Assembly (NCBI RefSeq): GCF_013408825.1
Contig: NZ_JACCBZ010000001.1
Coordinates: 310,001 to 374,000, forward strand
Length of the DNA stretch: 64,000 bases
From: Mucilaginibacter tundrae
GTDB lineage: Bacteria; Bacteroidota; Bacteroidia; Sphingobacteriales; Sphingobacteriaceae
Reading direction: 5' to 3'
Part shown: piece by piece, positions 36,004 to 46,301 of the stretch
Numbering within the stretch: position 1 is the stretch's first letter
Layout of the letters: each line of letters starts with the position of its first letter
Position numbers and translations under genes: made by a program
The notes under the pieces: generated by a model
Told to the model about the DNA's origin: nothing
What the model saw: only the letters and a program-made list of their open reading frames with translations
Databases searched by the model: none

Positions 36004-36957
36004 TTAATTAGTAAACACCGTGCTTTTGCCGTACAATTTATTTGATACGCTGGACAAATACGTGTGAGAGTCGGCATCGGATAAATTATAATACAGATAA
36101 ACTCCATAGCCATTATTCACCGTTTGGGTAGCCAAAGAAGCAGCTGTGGAAGAAGATGTATTTTGTACATCAATAGCGGCAGGTGCCAGGGCGCTTTTTG
36201 CCAAACCAGGAACATTTGGTACTGAATAAGTACCATAAATGGCATTCCAGCTATAATTTATTTTTGAGCCTACAGTTACACCGTTATATGATAAATACGA
36301 TGCGGCTGGTCCATAATCATAAAAAGAAATGATCTTATTTGGCATCAATTGACGAAGAGCGGTAACCAAATAAACAAATGATGATGAGTTTACCTGACCG
36401 CTGCCACTGGTTGGATAATCGGCATATTCATCATCGAAATCGATACCATCCAGCCCATAAGTCGTAACTGCATTACTTAACTGCTGCGCGAAAGCTTGTG
36501 CATCCGCCTGACTTTGAAAGTTACATATGCCCACTCCTTCATGATTCCCCAAAATGGATAACAATACTTTGATCCCTTTTGCCTGAACCGGCTGGATATA
36601 GGTTGATGCATTACTTAATACATTAGTAACTTGTGTATTGTAATATAATACTGCTTTACCGGTTGAAGGATTAAGATTGATATTAGCAGCAAAAATAATC
36701 CCAATATCGAATAATTGTTGCCCGGTAGACAGGGTATACTTACCCACATCCCTGAAATCATAGTTATTTACCTCCATGTAACAAACACTCTTTGGGCCGC
36801 TCACACCGATAGCAAAGGCCGATGAAGAAGCAGTAGAAGAAACTTTTAAACTTTCCGGTATAGGGTTTGAACTTGATTTTTTATCACATGATGACAAAAA
36901 AGCAACGGCTGCTATAACTATTCCAGTTGCAGCATTTTTTAAATTAAATGTTTTCAT
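36004..36957 (-). CDS. GH18 endo-beta-N-acetylglucosaminidase (EndoH/EndoF type), lipoprotein
   Basis: About 317 residues from the ATG at 36957, chosen because it opens a lipoprotein signal (MKTFNLKNAATG, hydrophobic core, LSSC); the frame runs further upstream. Enzymes of this type cut the chitobiose core of N-glycans, leaving one GlcNAc on the protein. The GH18 catalytic motif DGIDFDDEYADY is at about 168-179 with the acid Glu near 177. SILGNHEGVG and SFYDYGPAASYL are barrel strands of the EndoH/F3 type. It is downstream of SusC/SusD/GH92 on the same strand. A chitinase is less likely given the GH92 neighbour. Confidence 0.85.
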   Translation of the reverse strand: MKTFNLKNAATGIVIAAVAFLSSCDKKSSSNPIPESLKVSSTASSSAFAIGVSGPKSVCYMEVNNYDFRDVGKYTLSTGQQLFDIGIIFAANINLNPSTGKAVLYYNTQVTNVLSNASTYIQPVQAKGIKVLLSILGNHEGVGICNFQSQADAQAFAQQLSNAVTTYGLDGIDFDDEYADYPTSGSGQVNSSSFVYLVTALRQLMPNKIISFYDYGPAASYLSYNGVTVGSKINYSWNAIYGTYSVPNVPGLAKSALAPAAIDVQNTSSSTAASLATQTVNNGYGVYLYYNLSDADSHTYLSSVSNKLYGKSTVFTN

Positions 36958-37073
36958 AATTTTTGGTTTAAGTAATTGGTAATTTTTAAACATAATAAGG
37001 CTGGTTCTTTTCATTTCTTGTTTCTTCATAGGCATTGTGATTGGTTAGGTATTCGGTTAATTATCTTCAGTGA

Positions 37074-39260
37074 TTATAATTTAGGTTTAGGCCCCATCAT
37101 AAATTCCAGCACGCCTCCGTTCAGCAGATCTATATGGGTTACATAATCTTTAGTATATGGCTTACCGTTTAAGGTCACTGCCTGGATATATACATTTTCG
37201 GCGCTGTTATTTTTCGCCTTTACAGTAAACTTTCCATTAGCCGTTCTTATGGTAATTTCATCGGCAGCGGGGCTTCCAAACATATATCGTCCGCTGGCCG
37301 GATTTACCGGATACAGGCCGGCAATACTCCATATTGCCCACGCGCTCATTTGTCCGCAATCTTCATTACCGGCATAACCATCAGGTTGATCATGGTATAA
37401 AGAATCGATGATCATTCTTACCCTGGATTGGGTTTTCCATGGCGTTCCAGCATAATCATACAAATAGGCCACATGATGACTTGGCTCATTGCCATGTGCA
37501 TATTGTCCTATCATCCCGCTGATATCCGGCGATTGATCCTCGCCATGCATAACAGAGGTAACCGAGAAAAGCGAATCCAGCCTCCTTACAAAGCGTTGTT
37601 TACCACCATAATGCGCAATAAGCCCGTCAACATCCTGCGGAACAAAAAAAGAATACTGCCAGGCATCGCCTTCCATAAACATGGCCTTATCCGGATCATG
37701 TTCTGAATAAAAAGGATCAAATGGTGTTACCCACGTTCCATTACTGTTTTTAGCGCGCATAAACCCGATACTTGGGTCAAATACTTCTTTCCAGCTGGCT
37801 GAGCGTTTCATGAAATACTTATAATCGTTTTTGCTTCCTATTTTCTTGGCAACTTGCGCTATACACCAGTCGTCATAGGCATATTCAAGTGTGTTGGTTA
37901 CGCTTGCTCCATATTTATCCTGCGGTACATAACCATACTGCCGGTAATAATTACAACCCCTTATATTTTCCATCGCGCTTGCCTTCATAGCCTGGTAAGC
38001 AAGATTAATATCAACTCCTTTTATTCCTTTGAGTACAGCATCAGCCAATACCGGCACCGCGTGGTATCCTGTCATGCAATTCGTTTCATTGGTACTCAGA
38101 TCCCATACCGGTAGCAAACCGTTCTCTTTGTAAAATGCAAGCATGGAATTGACGATGCCTGTATACCGTTCTGTTTGAATAACTGTATAAAGCGGATCCA
38201 ATGCGCGAAAGGTATCCCATAAGGAATAAGCGGTATAGCGCTGCTGTCCCGCAGGCATTTGATGAATTTCCCCTTTTGCATTTTGGTAAGTCCCATCAGC
38301 ATCTGAATATAGCGATGGTGCAATGCAGGTATGATAGAGCCCGGTATAAAAAACACGTTTTAAATGAATGTTATTAGTTTTAATTTGCATTTTAGAGAGC
38401 TCATGTTCCCATTTATTTTCTGCATTAACTTTAACAGTATTAAAATCCCAACCCTTGATCTCATTTAATGCAATAAGAGCTTTGTCTTCATTTACTGTTG
38501 AAAGTGCGATCTTAAGTTTTACGTGATTATATTTTTCTGTATTGAATACTAACTGTCCAACAACTCCTTCAGCCTTTGCCTCATTACCCAACATCGGTAA
38601 GCCATTTGCAGTAAGGTATAGTTTGTTAAAAGGTTTAGAGGATCGCAGCGCAAAATATACGCGTTGTACCTGCGCCCACCCGGTTGAGTAACGGTAGCCG
38701 ATAAGCGTTGAATCATTAAGTCGTTTAATATAGGTGCCTGTTGGTTTATCCCAGTTTTGATGGTAACCAAGGTCTAGCTTGATGACAGGTGAAACACCTG
38801 TAGGATAGGCATAATCATGGAAGCCACAATGCTCGGTAGCCGACAATTTCGCTTCGATGCCGTTATCCATCTTTACACGATAATATCCCGGACTTGCCTG
38901 TTCATTTGCATGACTAAAAGTAGTTCGCCCATGGTCTGCTGTATCTGTAATTAGTTTATTTTCAGGCATGACTGATATGTCACACCAATCGCCTATCCCG
39001 GTACCGCTTAAGTGCATATGGCTGAACCCGGCGATCACTGAGTCGCCATAATAATAGCCACCGCACCAATCCCAGCCTCCATGCCCGTTATCGGGGCTCA
39101 ATTGAATCATCCCAAATGGCACAGTAGCGCCCGGAAAAGTATGCCCATGACCACCAGTGCCAATAAAAGGATCGACATAGGATATTAATTTATGCTGAGC
39201 TTGAGTATTTATTTTAAATAGTGATATAAAAATGAGGGATAGTATGATCTTTTGTTTCAC
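37074..39260 (-). CDS. GH92 alpha-mannosidase, exported
   Basis: 728 residues with a signal peptide (MKQKIILSLIFISLFKINTQAQ). Landmarks match the paralogue at 18056-20350: GTGGHGHTFPGATVPFGMIQLSPDNGHGGWDWCGGYYYGD near 35-74, FSHMHLSGTGIGDWCD, YSLWDTFRALDPLY near 346, EYAYDDWCIAQVAKK, HGNEPSHHVAYLYDYAGTPWKTQ near 592, and GNEDCGQMSAWAIWSIAGLYPVNPASG near 632. It is probably alpha-1,2- or alpha-1,3-mannosidase acting on high-mannose glycans released by the GH18 gene product. It sits between the GH18 gene and the SusD gene on the same strand. Confidence 0.93.
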   Translation of the reverse strand: MKQKIILSLIFISLFKINTQAQHKLISYVDPFIGTGGHGHTFPGATVPFGMIQLSPDNGHGGWDWCGGYYYGDSVIAGFSHMHLSGTGIGDWCDISVMPENKLITDTADHGRTTFSHANEQASPGYYRVKMDNGIEAKLSATEHCGFHDYAYPTGVSPVIKLDLGYHQNWDKPTGTYIKRLNDSTLIGYRYSTGWAQVQRVYFALRSSKPFNKLYLTANGLPMLGNEAKAEGVVGQLVFNTEKYNHVKLKIALSTVNEDKALIALNEIKGWDFNTVKVNAENKWEHELSKMQIKTNNIHLKRVFYTGLYHTCIAPSLYSDADGTYQNAKGEIHQMPAGQQRYTAYSLWDTFRALDPLYTVIQTERYTGIVNSMLAFYKENGLLPVWDLSTNETNCMTGYHAVPVLADAVLKGIKGVDINLAYQAMKASAMENIRGCNYYRQYGYVPQDKYGASVTNTLEYAYDDWCIAQVAKKIGSKNDYKYFMKRSASWKEVFDPSIGFMRAKNSNGTWVTPFDPFYSEHDPDKAMFMEGDAWQYSFFVPQDVDGLIAHYGGKQRFVRRLDSLFSVTSVMHGEDQSPDISGMIGQYAHGNEPSHHVAYLYDYAGTPWKTQSRVRMIIDSLYHDQPDGYAGNEDCGQMSAWAIWSIAGLYPVNPASGRYMFGSPAADEITIRTANGKFTVKAKNNSAENVYIQAVTLNGKPYTKDYVTHIDLLNGGVLEFMMGPKPKL

Positions 39261-39303
39261 GTAGGTATTTATTATTGATTAATGAGCAAGATTGGCTGAA
39301 ATA

Positions 39304-39331
39304 AGCGCTCCGGGTTTTACACCAGAGCGCT
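39304..39331 (-). terminator. Hairpin between SusD and GH92
   Basis: AGCGCTC (39304-39310) pairs with GAGCGCT (39325-39331) across a 14-base loop; the U-run after it is weak. It may partially terminate or stabilise the upstream SusCD message. Spacing between GH92 and SusD is 125 bases. Confidence 0.4.
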
Positions 39332-39385
39332 CTCATTAACACTAATCAAAACTCAATTGTGGTAGTATGCAGGATCAGAATTGTA

Positions 39386-41002
39386 TTAAAAATTTGCCTT
39401 ATTAACGTCCCACCATAAACGGGTACCACCGTTATCGGGGCCGCCTAAAAGTGCAATACCATGAGCTAACGCAGCTTTATTGCTTGTTGCTTCGGTAGAA
39501 GGGTAAGGCAAGCGACGAACCTGTGTTTGCGTATTGATAAGGCCGCCGCTGAAATTGTTGGCGACGGTGAACAGTTTCGGATAACCCGTACGGCGGAAAT
39601 CTGCCCATGCTTCCTGCCCGTCAGGGAATATAGCAAGCCATTTTTGGGTAATAATACGTTCCAATTGTTGTTCCTGCGTAGCAGTATTATCCCATTTAAT
39701 GGTGACGGTTGACACTGCGGCAACATTATTGGCCGAATTAAGAGGATCGGTAAAATTAGCTTCGGTGCTGGTAGCATCGTTTAGGTAATTACCCGCTGTA
39801 GCACCCCATTGCGTCATAGAAGTGGTGATACCGGTTTCATAATCAGTTTGCACACTTTCGGCAGACCATCCACGCAAGGCGGCCTCTGCCCTCAGGAACC
39901 AAACTTCGGCCGCGGTCATGATTAATTGCGGTGTAGTGAATTGGAAAGTCTGAGTAGTGTTCAAGTTGGCAAAATACTCGTAAGTACCCTGGTTGGCCCC
40001 GATAACCGTACCTGTACGGATACCTAAGAATTGGCCAGCATATGTTGTACCAGCGCCTGCTTGGGCAGGTTGAAAATAGATTGAAAAGCGCGGATCATTA
40101 TACCCAACCATGAATGATTCGATAGCAGCATCCATGTTGGTATTGTTCCAGTCATGCGATAATTGATACAGATCGTTTTCCCTGCCGCCTGTTTGCGCTA
40201 CAGCAGCATCGTCTGACGGTACAGTTAGCAAGCCCCCTGAATCGGTCAGCGCTTCTTTTGCTTGAGTTTCTGCCGTTGCCGGGTCAATCTTCACAATACG
40301 CATAGCCAGGCGCAAACGCAGGGAATTGGCCAATTTTAACCATTGTGCATAATTTCCCGCATATATATAATCATTGGCGCCTAAATAATTGACAGTCCCT
40401 GGAGCAGCGATATAAGCCTTCAGATTGGTTACAGCTGTATCAAGTTGTTTAAAAAATGTAGTATAAACCGTTTGTTGATCGTCATACGGTGCAGTGGTTA
40501 ACGATGTAGCTACTTGCGTATACGGTATAGGTCCAAACCTGTCGGTTACTCTATCCATAGCCTCAACCTGAATTATCAACGCCACAGCCCAGGCTTCGGG
40601 GTGTGCTGTTTTTATAGGGGTTGTTGTACCCATTGCATGTACAGTTGCCATAACCTGGTTGTACTGATCGGTAAAACCAGTTTGGTTCCATCCGTCAACC
40701 ATGGCATAGGTTAAATTATTCTGATCACCACTAAATGATATACCAGGCTGCAAATAACCACTATACCCATCGGCACTTAAATTTTGCGCGCGCTGGTAAT
40801 CTGCGAAAATCGCCTGCTCCAATGGGCCAAATGCCGTTGGTGTAGACACTAAACTTTGCGCCCCTGTTAAGTTGTTGGGATTGGTATTGTATTTTTCAAA
40901 ATTTTTGGTACATGCCGACAGGGCTAAAACCATGACGGTACTCAAAACAAACTTTAGCTTGTTTTGGGTAATATATTTTTTGTTATTATTATCTCTTTTC
41001 AT
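39386..41002 (-). CDS. susD: SusD/RagB-family outer-membrane lipoprotein
   Basis: 538 residues with a lipoprotein signal ending at Cys31 (LALSAC), then KNFEKYNTNPNN, typical of the SusD-like_2 branch. SusD is the surface lipoprotein lid that binds glycan for the SusC channel. Features include helical TPR-like segments (YAGNYAQWLKLANSLRLRLAMRI near 225-247) and a C-terminal RRLPYPSTE signature. It lies 23 bases downstream of the SusC gene, so the pair is co-transcribed. Glycan specificity is inferred from the neighbouring GH18 and GH92 genes. Confidence 0.92.
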   Translation of the reverse strand: MKRDNNNKKYITQNKLKFVLSTVMVLALSACTKNFEKYNTNPNNLTGAQSLVSTPTAFGPLEQAIFADYQRAQNLSADGYSGYLQPGISFSGDQNNLTYAMVDGWNQTGFTDQYNQVMATVHAMGTTTPIKTAHPEAWAVALIIQVEAMDRVTDRFGPIPYTQVATSLTTAPYDDQQTVYTTFFKQLDTAVTNLKAYIAAPGTVNYLGANDYIYAGNYAQWLKLANSLRLRLAMRIVKIDPATAETQAKEALTDSGGLLTVPSDDAAVAQTGGRENDLYQLSHDWNNTNMDAAIESFMVGYNDPRFSIYFQPAQAGAGTTYAGQFLGIRTGTVIGANQGTYEYFANLNTTQTFQFTTPQLIMTAAEVWFLRAEAALRGWSAESVQTDYETGITTSMTQWGATAGNYLNDATSTEANFTDPLNSANNVAAVSTVTIKWDNTATQEQQLERIITQKWLAIFPDGQEAWADFRRTGYPKLFTVANNFSGGLINTQTQVRRLPYPSTEATSNKAALAHGIALLGGPDNGGTRLWWDVNKANF

Positions 41003-41025
41003 TTTGTACTGTTTTAATGGTCGTA

Positions 41026-44000
41026 TTAAAAAGCTACGTTCAGGTCTAAGCCTATGTTACGGGTAGCGGGTTGATTAAACAGGTCTACACCGGAAAGCCC
41101 ATTACCAGTTGAACTGGCTATTTCGGGATCAAATGGCGCTTTCTTATAGAAATAAATCAGGTTCCTGCCAATCAGTGAAAGCTTAACATCTTTAATTGCA
41201 CTGTTTTGAATTGGCCAATTATAACCTAAAGCTGCTTGGCGCAAGCGTACAACTGTTGCACTATATACATACTGGTCTGCTATTGCATTACGCCCACCAA
41301 TAGCCTGGTACCATGTTTGTGGGTTGACTGAAGTTACCGCGGTACCTGCGGCGTTTACGCCGTTAATTGTAACACCGCCTGCCGCGCGTGCATTGCCCGA
41401 AGCTTGTGAAACCCCATAGCTATCCATCATGGCCTGCGTTAAAGAAAGCACCTGGCCACCAAATTTTCCATCAACAAGGAATTCCAGGGTAATATTCCCG
41501 AAATTAAAATTGTTATCCCATCCTAACAGAAATTTAGGATTAGGGTTGCCTATATAATTCAAGGTGGAACTTCTTTGCGGTAAATAAGGACTGGTACTGG
41601 TACCTGCGCCTGAAAGCACTATCTGTCCTGATGAATTGCGGACAATAGTATTTCCGTATATATCACCAAATGAGCCGCCTTTAGTAATTATGGATTCGTA
41701 ACCAAAGCTCCCTCCGGCTGTATTGGTTAATACGGCTTGATTCAATCCGTCTGCCGGGTCAACTTCTATTATTTTATTATTATTGGCAGAAGCATTGAAT
41801 GAAGTATTCCAGGTGAATGCTTTGCTGCGCACGATATCAGCGCCCAACGTAACCTCAAAACCTTTATTCTGTATTTCACCCGCATTAACGTAAGCCGAGG
41901 ATATTAACGTTGACGATGGTGGTGTTACAGTAAATAATTGATTATAAGTACGTGTATTATAATAAGTAAAACTGAAGTTGATACGGTTATTGATGAATTT
42001 CCAGTCGGTACCAAACTCATAAGAGTGGGTAGTTTCAGGTTTTAGGGTGTGAAAAGGTTCGGCGAAATTGAATAACAGCGACCCTCCTGCTGTTTCTGTA
42101 TTTTGTGTGTTTGATACATACGGAGACACCCCATTTCCAACATCAGCGTAGCTTCCACGTACTTTTGCATATGAAATTGCCTGTGGTAATGAAAGCGCTT
42201 GCGATAAAATAGCACTTAAGCCTACTGACGGATAAGTATAATAATCTTTGTTGGTGAAAGCCAGTGTCGAATTCCAGTCGGTACGGTTTGTTAGCGCCAG
42301 GTACAACCAATCGTTATAGGAAAGGTTTGCAGCTTCGAAAATGGATTGAATTTGCGTATGATAGCCAAAACCCATAGGGGCAACATGGCCACTTACAATA
42401 TTATACGGATCAAATAGATCGGTCAAAGACAAATCACCGTTTGCGCCAAGGCCATTAACCTGCGTATCATTTATAGCCGCTCCAACTAAGCCATCAAATT
42501 TAAATTTACCAAATTTAGAAGGGGTGAAATTCGCGATAGCGTCAGCATACTTTTGTTCAGTAAGCTGGTTGCTATACGAATAATTACCATTGCCGTTGCT
42601 ATTAAACGTTGCGATAGTGCCTGAATACAGGTCCTGGGTATAACTGTCATTGGTACGGTCTAAGCTTCCCCTTACTTGTATATTAAACCAGCTGGTAACA
42701 TCATATTTCGCGCTTCCGTTAAATATAATGCGCCCACGCTGTAAGTTATTGGGGTTTTCGTTGGTTACCCACCATGGATTTTGTTGCTGGCTGTCATCCG
42801 ACTTTAAAAACCAGTTTTGACGGGCCGCACCCACCTGGTCGGCTAGCAGATACTGGTTTTTATAGGGCGTGATGTTTAATCCGCGAGGAAAAAGGTACAG
42901 ACCTACAAGAGGGTTAACATATAAGCCCGACAATGGAGTGTTTTTCACATCCTGGTCTATATAATTAACACTCCCGTCAATGGTAAGCCTATTGTTTAAA
43001 AAATGACCCGTTTCGCGCAGGTTAAAGTTGTTCCTTCTCAGCTTATTGCCGGGTTCAATACCGTTGGCGGTTGTATTGGCATATGAAAAGTAAGTTTGTG
43101 CCATTTCGTTACCTGAACTAAGATCAATAGCGTTTGTCCAGTTAGTACCAGTCTGGAAAAAATCTTTCAGATTATTTTGGGAGCCCGATATGGCCGTACC
43201 CCAGCTAAATGGTGAATTTCCCGCACTTGATGAACTTTGGCCGTACTGATTTTGAAACTTTGGTTCAGCAACTGCGTTTGAAGCCTGGAAACTGGATGTG
43301 TAGTGTATCGATGTTTTACCAGCCTTACCTTTCTTAGTTGTAATTAATATAACTCCATTAGCTGCCTGGCTGCCATATAAAGCTGATGCCGAAGCACCTT
43401 CCAGCACGGTCATGCTTTCTATATCATCAGGGTTAAGATTTGATATACCGTCGCCACCATCCGGGGCACCTCCGTAATTACTATTTGGCTGCCCCGCGTT
43501 AGCTATTGATGTTCCACTATAATTAGTAGGAGCGGCCATAGGCACACCATCAATTACATACAAAGGCTGGTTGCTGCCGGCAAAGGAACGTGAACCGCGT
43601 AACAGCACTTTTGCTGAGCCGCCAACACCGGAGGCGCTCGGTGAAATGTCCACACCGGCAACTTTGCCATTCAGCGAATTCATTAGGTTGTCGGTCTTTA
43701 CATCGTTCAGCTCATTCCCGCCAATTTGCTGTGCAGAATAAGTCAACGATTTTTGTGACCTTTTGATACCCAAAGCTGTTACCACAACCTGGTCAAGCTG
43801 GCCTGAATTAGCTCCAAGCGTTACAATTATATTCTTTTCTGTTCCAACAACAACTTGCCTGGTATTATAACCCACATAGCTGAAAACAAGTATATCGCCT
43901 GGATTGGCTGATAAAGAAAATTTTCCATTCACATCGGTTTGCGTGCCTTTGGTGCTCCCTTTGATTACGACTGAAACGCCCGCGAGCGTTGTTCCTGTAC

Positions 44001-44175
44001 TATCACGTACGGTTCCCGTGATTGTTTCATCAGCATACAAACGCCCGGTTAATTTGGCGGGGTTCGGTAAATGGTGATTGATTGTGCTTCCTGATGTAAT
44101 TGTACTCCCGGCAGCAAAAGCCCCCGCGGAACTACAAACAATCAAGCATGTAAGTAAGCTTTTTTTCATACTCAT
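41026..44175 (-). CDS. susC: SusC/RagA-family TonB-linked outer-membrane channel
   Basis: 1049 residues. A signal peptide is followed by a CarboxypepD-like domain (ITGTVRDSTGTTLAGVSVVIKGSTKGTQTDVNGKFSL near 52-90), the TonB-box region DQVVVTALGIKRSQKSLTYSAQQI, the SusC plug (GSRSFAGSNQPLYVIDGVPM, NLNPDDIESMTVLEGASASALYGSQAANGVILITTKKGK) and a large barrel. There is no N-terminal STN domain, unlike the second SusC at 46302, so this one is a transporter without signalling. The start is the ATG at 44175; an ATG two codons later at 44169 is an alternative. Confidence 0.95.
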   Translation of the reverse strand: MSMKKSLLTCLIVCSSAGAFAAGSTITSGSTINHHLPNPAKLTGRLYADETITGTVRDSTGTTLAGVSVVIKGSTKGTQTDVNGKFSLSANPGDILVFSYVGYNTRQVVVGTEKNIIVTLGANSGQLDQVVVTALGIKRSQKSLTYSAQQIGGNELNDVKTDNLMNSLNGKVAGVDISPSASGVGGSAKVLLRGSRSFAGSNQPLYVIDGVPMAAPTNYSGTSIANAGQPNSNYGGAPDGGDGISNLNPDDIESMTVLEGASASALYGSQAANGVILITTKKGKAGKTSIHYTSSFQASNAVAEPKFQNQYGQSSSSAGNSPFSWGTAISGSQNNLKDFFQTGTNWTNAIDLSSGNEMAQTYFSYANTTANGIEPGNKLRRNNFNLRETGHFLNNRLTIDGSVNYIDQDVKNTPLSGLYVNPLVGLYLFPRGLNITPYKNQYLLADQVGAARQNWFLKSDDSQQQNPWWVTNENPNNLQRGRIIFNGSAKYDVTSWFNIQVRGSLDRTNDSYTQDLYSGTIATFNSNGNGNYSYSNQLTEQKYADAIANFTPSKFGKFKFDGLVGAAINDTQVNGLGANGDLSLTDLFDPYNIVSGHVAPMGFGYHTQIQSIFEAANLSYNDWLYLALTNRTDWNSTLAFTNKDYYTYPSVGLSAILSQALSLPQAISYAKVRGSYADVGNGVSPYVSNTQNTETAGGSLLFNFAEPFHTLKPETTHSYEFGTDWKFINNRINFSFTYYNTRTYNQLFTVTPPSSTLISSAYVNAGEIQNKGFEVTLGADIVRSKAFTWNTSFNASANNNKIIEVDPADGLNQAVLTNTAGGSFGYESIITKGGSFGDIYGNTIVRNSSGQIVLSGAGTSTSPYLPQRSSTLNYIGNPNPKFLLGWDNNFNFGNITLEFLVDGKFGGQVLSLTQAMMDSYGVSQASGNARAAGGVTINGVNAAGTAVTSVNPQTWYQAIGGRNAIADQYVYSATVVRLRQAALGYNWPIQNSAIKDVKLSLIGRNLIYFYKKAPFDPEIASSTGNGLSGVDLFNQPATRNIGLDLNVAF

Positions 44176-44508
44176 GTCTAGATTAATTAAACTGTTAATA
44201 AATTGGTTTCAGAGCTTGTAGCCGAATAAATGCGGCCATTAATTGTTTTTAGCGCGCTTACTATCCGTTACTAAGGTTATATCCCTTTTTGTTAAAGAAT
44301 TGCCTACAGGATTTTTTATATTTTTTATAACCGCTGCATTTGTTAAATTGAAACAGGCTGCGCCCTAAGGATTATAGGGGGAAACGCCATCATTTATTTT
44401 ATCATAAAGATGTCAACAAGGCACCGGACTAGCACTTAAATTATTCTATTATAATCAGAATTAGTACATTGCGTTTACTTTCATCTGATTATTAAGCCAT
44501 AGAAGAGA

Positions 44509-45141
44509 TTGAAACCTGATTTACTGGAACTCTGGAAAAAAATCTGTTTAACGGATGATGTTAAAGCTTTTGAGCAGCTTTATTATACGTTATTCGGCAA
44601 ACTGATTAAATTCAGTATCTATTATGTTCATCAGCGGGAAGCGGCTGAGGAAATTGTATCAGAGGTTTTTGTTAAATGCTGGAGTAACAGGAATAGCTTG
44701 GGTCATATTGAATATCCGGAAAGCTATTTGTTTATCGCTGTTAAAAATCAATCGTTAAAATATCATAAAAAATATTCCAATATACACCTGGTTGAATTAG
44801 AGGATCATCAGTTTCATTTGGTTGATTTGGCTGATCCATCCAAAAAGCTGGAAATAAAAGAGTTACATCACCGCCTCGATAGTGCCATAGAAACCTTGCC
44901 TATGCAGGCGCGCATGGTCTTCCGGCTAATTAAAGAAAACGGTTTAAAGTACAAAGAGGTTGCCCAGATACTGGAGATTTCGCCAAGAACGGTTCAAACG
45001 CAGCTTTTCAGGGCAATAGATAAACTAAGACGGGCTTTGAAATCATTGCCGGAAAATGACCATAACTTTGGGATAAAGGGTAAAATCCTGAGCATTTTAA
45101 TCTTGTTTTTTTATTCGATAAATTATTTAATCAACTTGTAG
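44509..45141 (+). CDS. ECF RNA polymerase sigma factor (sigma-70 family)
   Basis: 210 residues. Region 2 has VKAFEQLYYTLFGKLIKFSIYYVHQREAAEEIVSEVFVKCW near 18-59. Region 4 has ETLPMQARMVFRLIKENGLKYKEVAQILEISPRTVQTQLFRAIDKLRRAL near 126-175. The last 20 residues are a hydrophobic tail typical of Bacteroidota PUL sigma factors. The start is TTG at 44509, preceded at good distance by AGAAGAGA, a strong purine-rich ribosome site. It is divergent from the first SusC and directly upstream of FecR, so it probably reads promoters within this locus. Confidence 0.92.
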   Translation: MKPDLLELWKKICLTDDVKAFEQLYYTLFGKLIKFSIYYVHQREAAEEIVSEVFVKCWSNRNSLGHIEYPESYLFIAVKNQSLKYHKKYSNIHLVELEDHQFHLVDLADPSKKLEIKELHHRLDSAIETLPMQARMVFRLIKENGLKYKEVAQILEISPRTVQTQLFRAIDKLRRALKSLPENDHNFGIKGKILSILILFFYSINYLINL

Positions 45142-45187
45142 GCATCTTTTATTAAAAAGAGATTATCATATTGTACAAAATACACTA

Positions 45188-46216
45188 ATGGAAGAAGAGA
45201 GATTTACTGAACTACTTGCAAAAAAATTATCCGGAGATATTACTCCTGATGAGCTTGCTGAGTTTAACCGGCTTATTGCGGGAAATACCTCTTTTCAAAA
45301 GGAATATGAATTGATAAGATCTTACTGGATGCAGGATGACGAGCCTTATGATAACATGGTCGGCATTCTTGAAAAAATCAAACAGCGTGCAGGAATTACT
45401 GACATCGACGAAAATACAGTCAGCGTAATTGAAATACACAGTCCAAAAAATAGCCGGCTATGGTTGCGCAACATTGCCGCAGCCGCTATCGCGATTATTG
45501 CGCTATCTGCCTGTTTCTATTTTTTCAGAATATATTCCCCGGGACATCCCGTCTCTGCGCGCTTAACCGAGCTGAAAACAAATAATGGCTCAATCGCTAA
45601 AATCAGGCTAGCTGATGGTACTTTGGTTACTTTGAATACTTTGTCGACCCTAACCTATCCCAAAAACTTCACTGGTAAAACAAGAGAAGTTTTTTTAAAC
45701 GGTGAAGCTTTTTTTGATGTGGCTAAAGATCATAGTCACCCGTTTATTGTGCATACAAACCAATCAGATATACAGGTATTGGGGACTGCATTTGATATTA
45801 AGAGCTATAAAAATGACCCGCAATTCGAAGCAACTCTTTTTAGAGGAAGCATCCAGGCTACATTAAAAGATAATCCTACTATAAAAGTTATACTAAAGCC
45901 AACAGACAAGCTACTTATTCAGCATACATCTTATTCTTTAACCAAGGAAACTTATTTTGATGATTCGAATACGTTAAATATCGAAACAGCCTGGATGAAT
46001 AATAAGCTCGTATTTAAAAACGAACCCTTTGAGCAACTTGCCAATAGCCTGGAAAGAAAATATGGAAATAACATAATTTTCAAGAATGATTTGCTAAAAT
46101 CCATTAAATTTACCGGTGAGTTTGAAAAAGAAGATATAAACCAGATTTTACTATCGTTACAGATAGTTACCCGATTCAATTACAAAATCTCGGGTAATAA
46201 CATTTATATTTTTTAG
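45188..46216 (+). CDS. fecR: FecR-family anti-sigma factor
   Basis: 342 residues. The N-terminal cytosolic part (about 1-85) binds the sigma factor, followed by one transmembrane helix (IAAAAIAIIALSACFYFF near 94-111). The periplasmic FecR domain follows, with KTNNGSIAKIRLADGTLVTLNTLSTLTYP and REVFLNGEAFFDVAKDHSHPFIVHT near 175-200, and a C-terminal DUF4974 part. It lies 46 bases after the sigma gene and 85 before the STN-bearing SusC, the standard trans-envelope signalling order. Confidence 0.95.
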   Translation: MEEERFTELLAKKLSGDITPDELAEFNRLIAGNTSFQKEYELIRSYWMQDDEPYDNMVGILEKIKQRAGITDIDENTVSVIEIHSPKNSRLWLRNIAAAAIAIIALSACFYFFRIYSPGHPVSARLTELKTNNGSIAKIRLADGTLVTLNTLSTLTYPKNFTGKTREVFLNGEAFFDVAKDHSHPFIVHTNQSDIQVLGTAFDIKSYKNDPQFEATLFRGSIQATLKDNPTIKVILKPTDKLLIQHTSYSLTKETYFDDSNTLNIETAWMNNKLVFKNEPFEQLANSLERKYGNNIIFKNDLLKSIKFTGEFEKEDINQILLSLQIVTRFNYKISGNNIYIF

Positions 46217-46301
46217 CCAATTATTTGTTCTTTTTCAAAAATGTCCTGTATAGACCAATCAGGATTAGGGCTGATATGCAAAATGTTTTACAGGTTAATT
46301 C

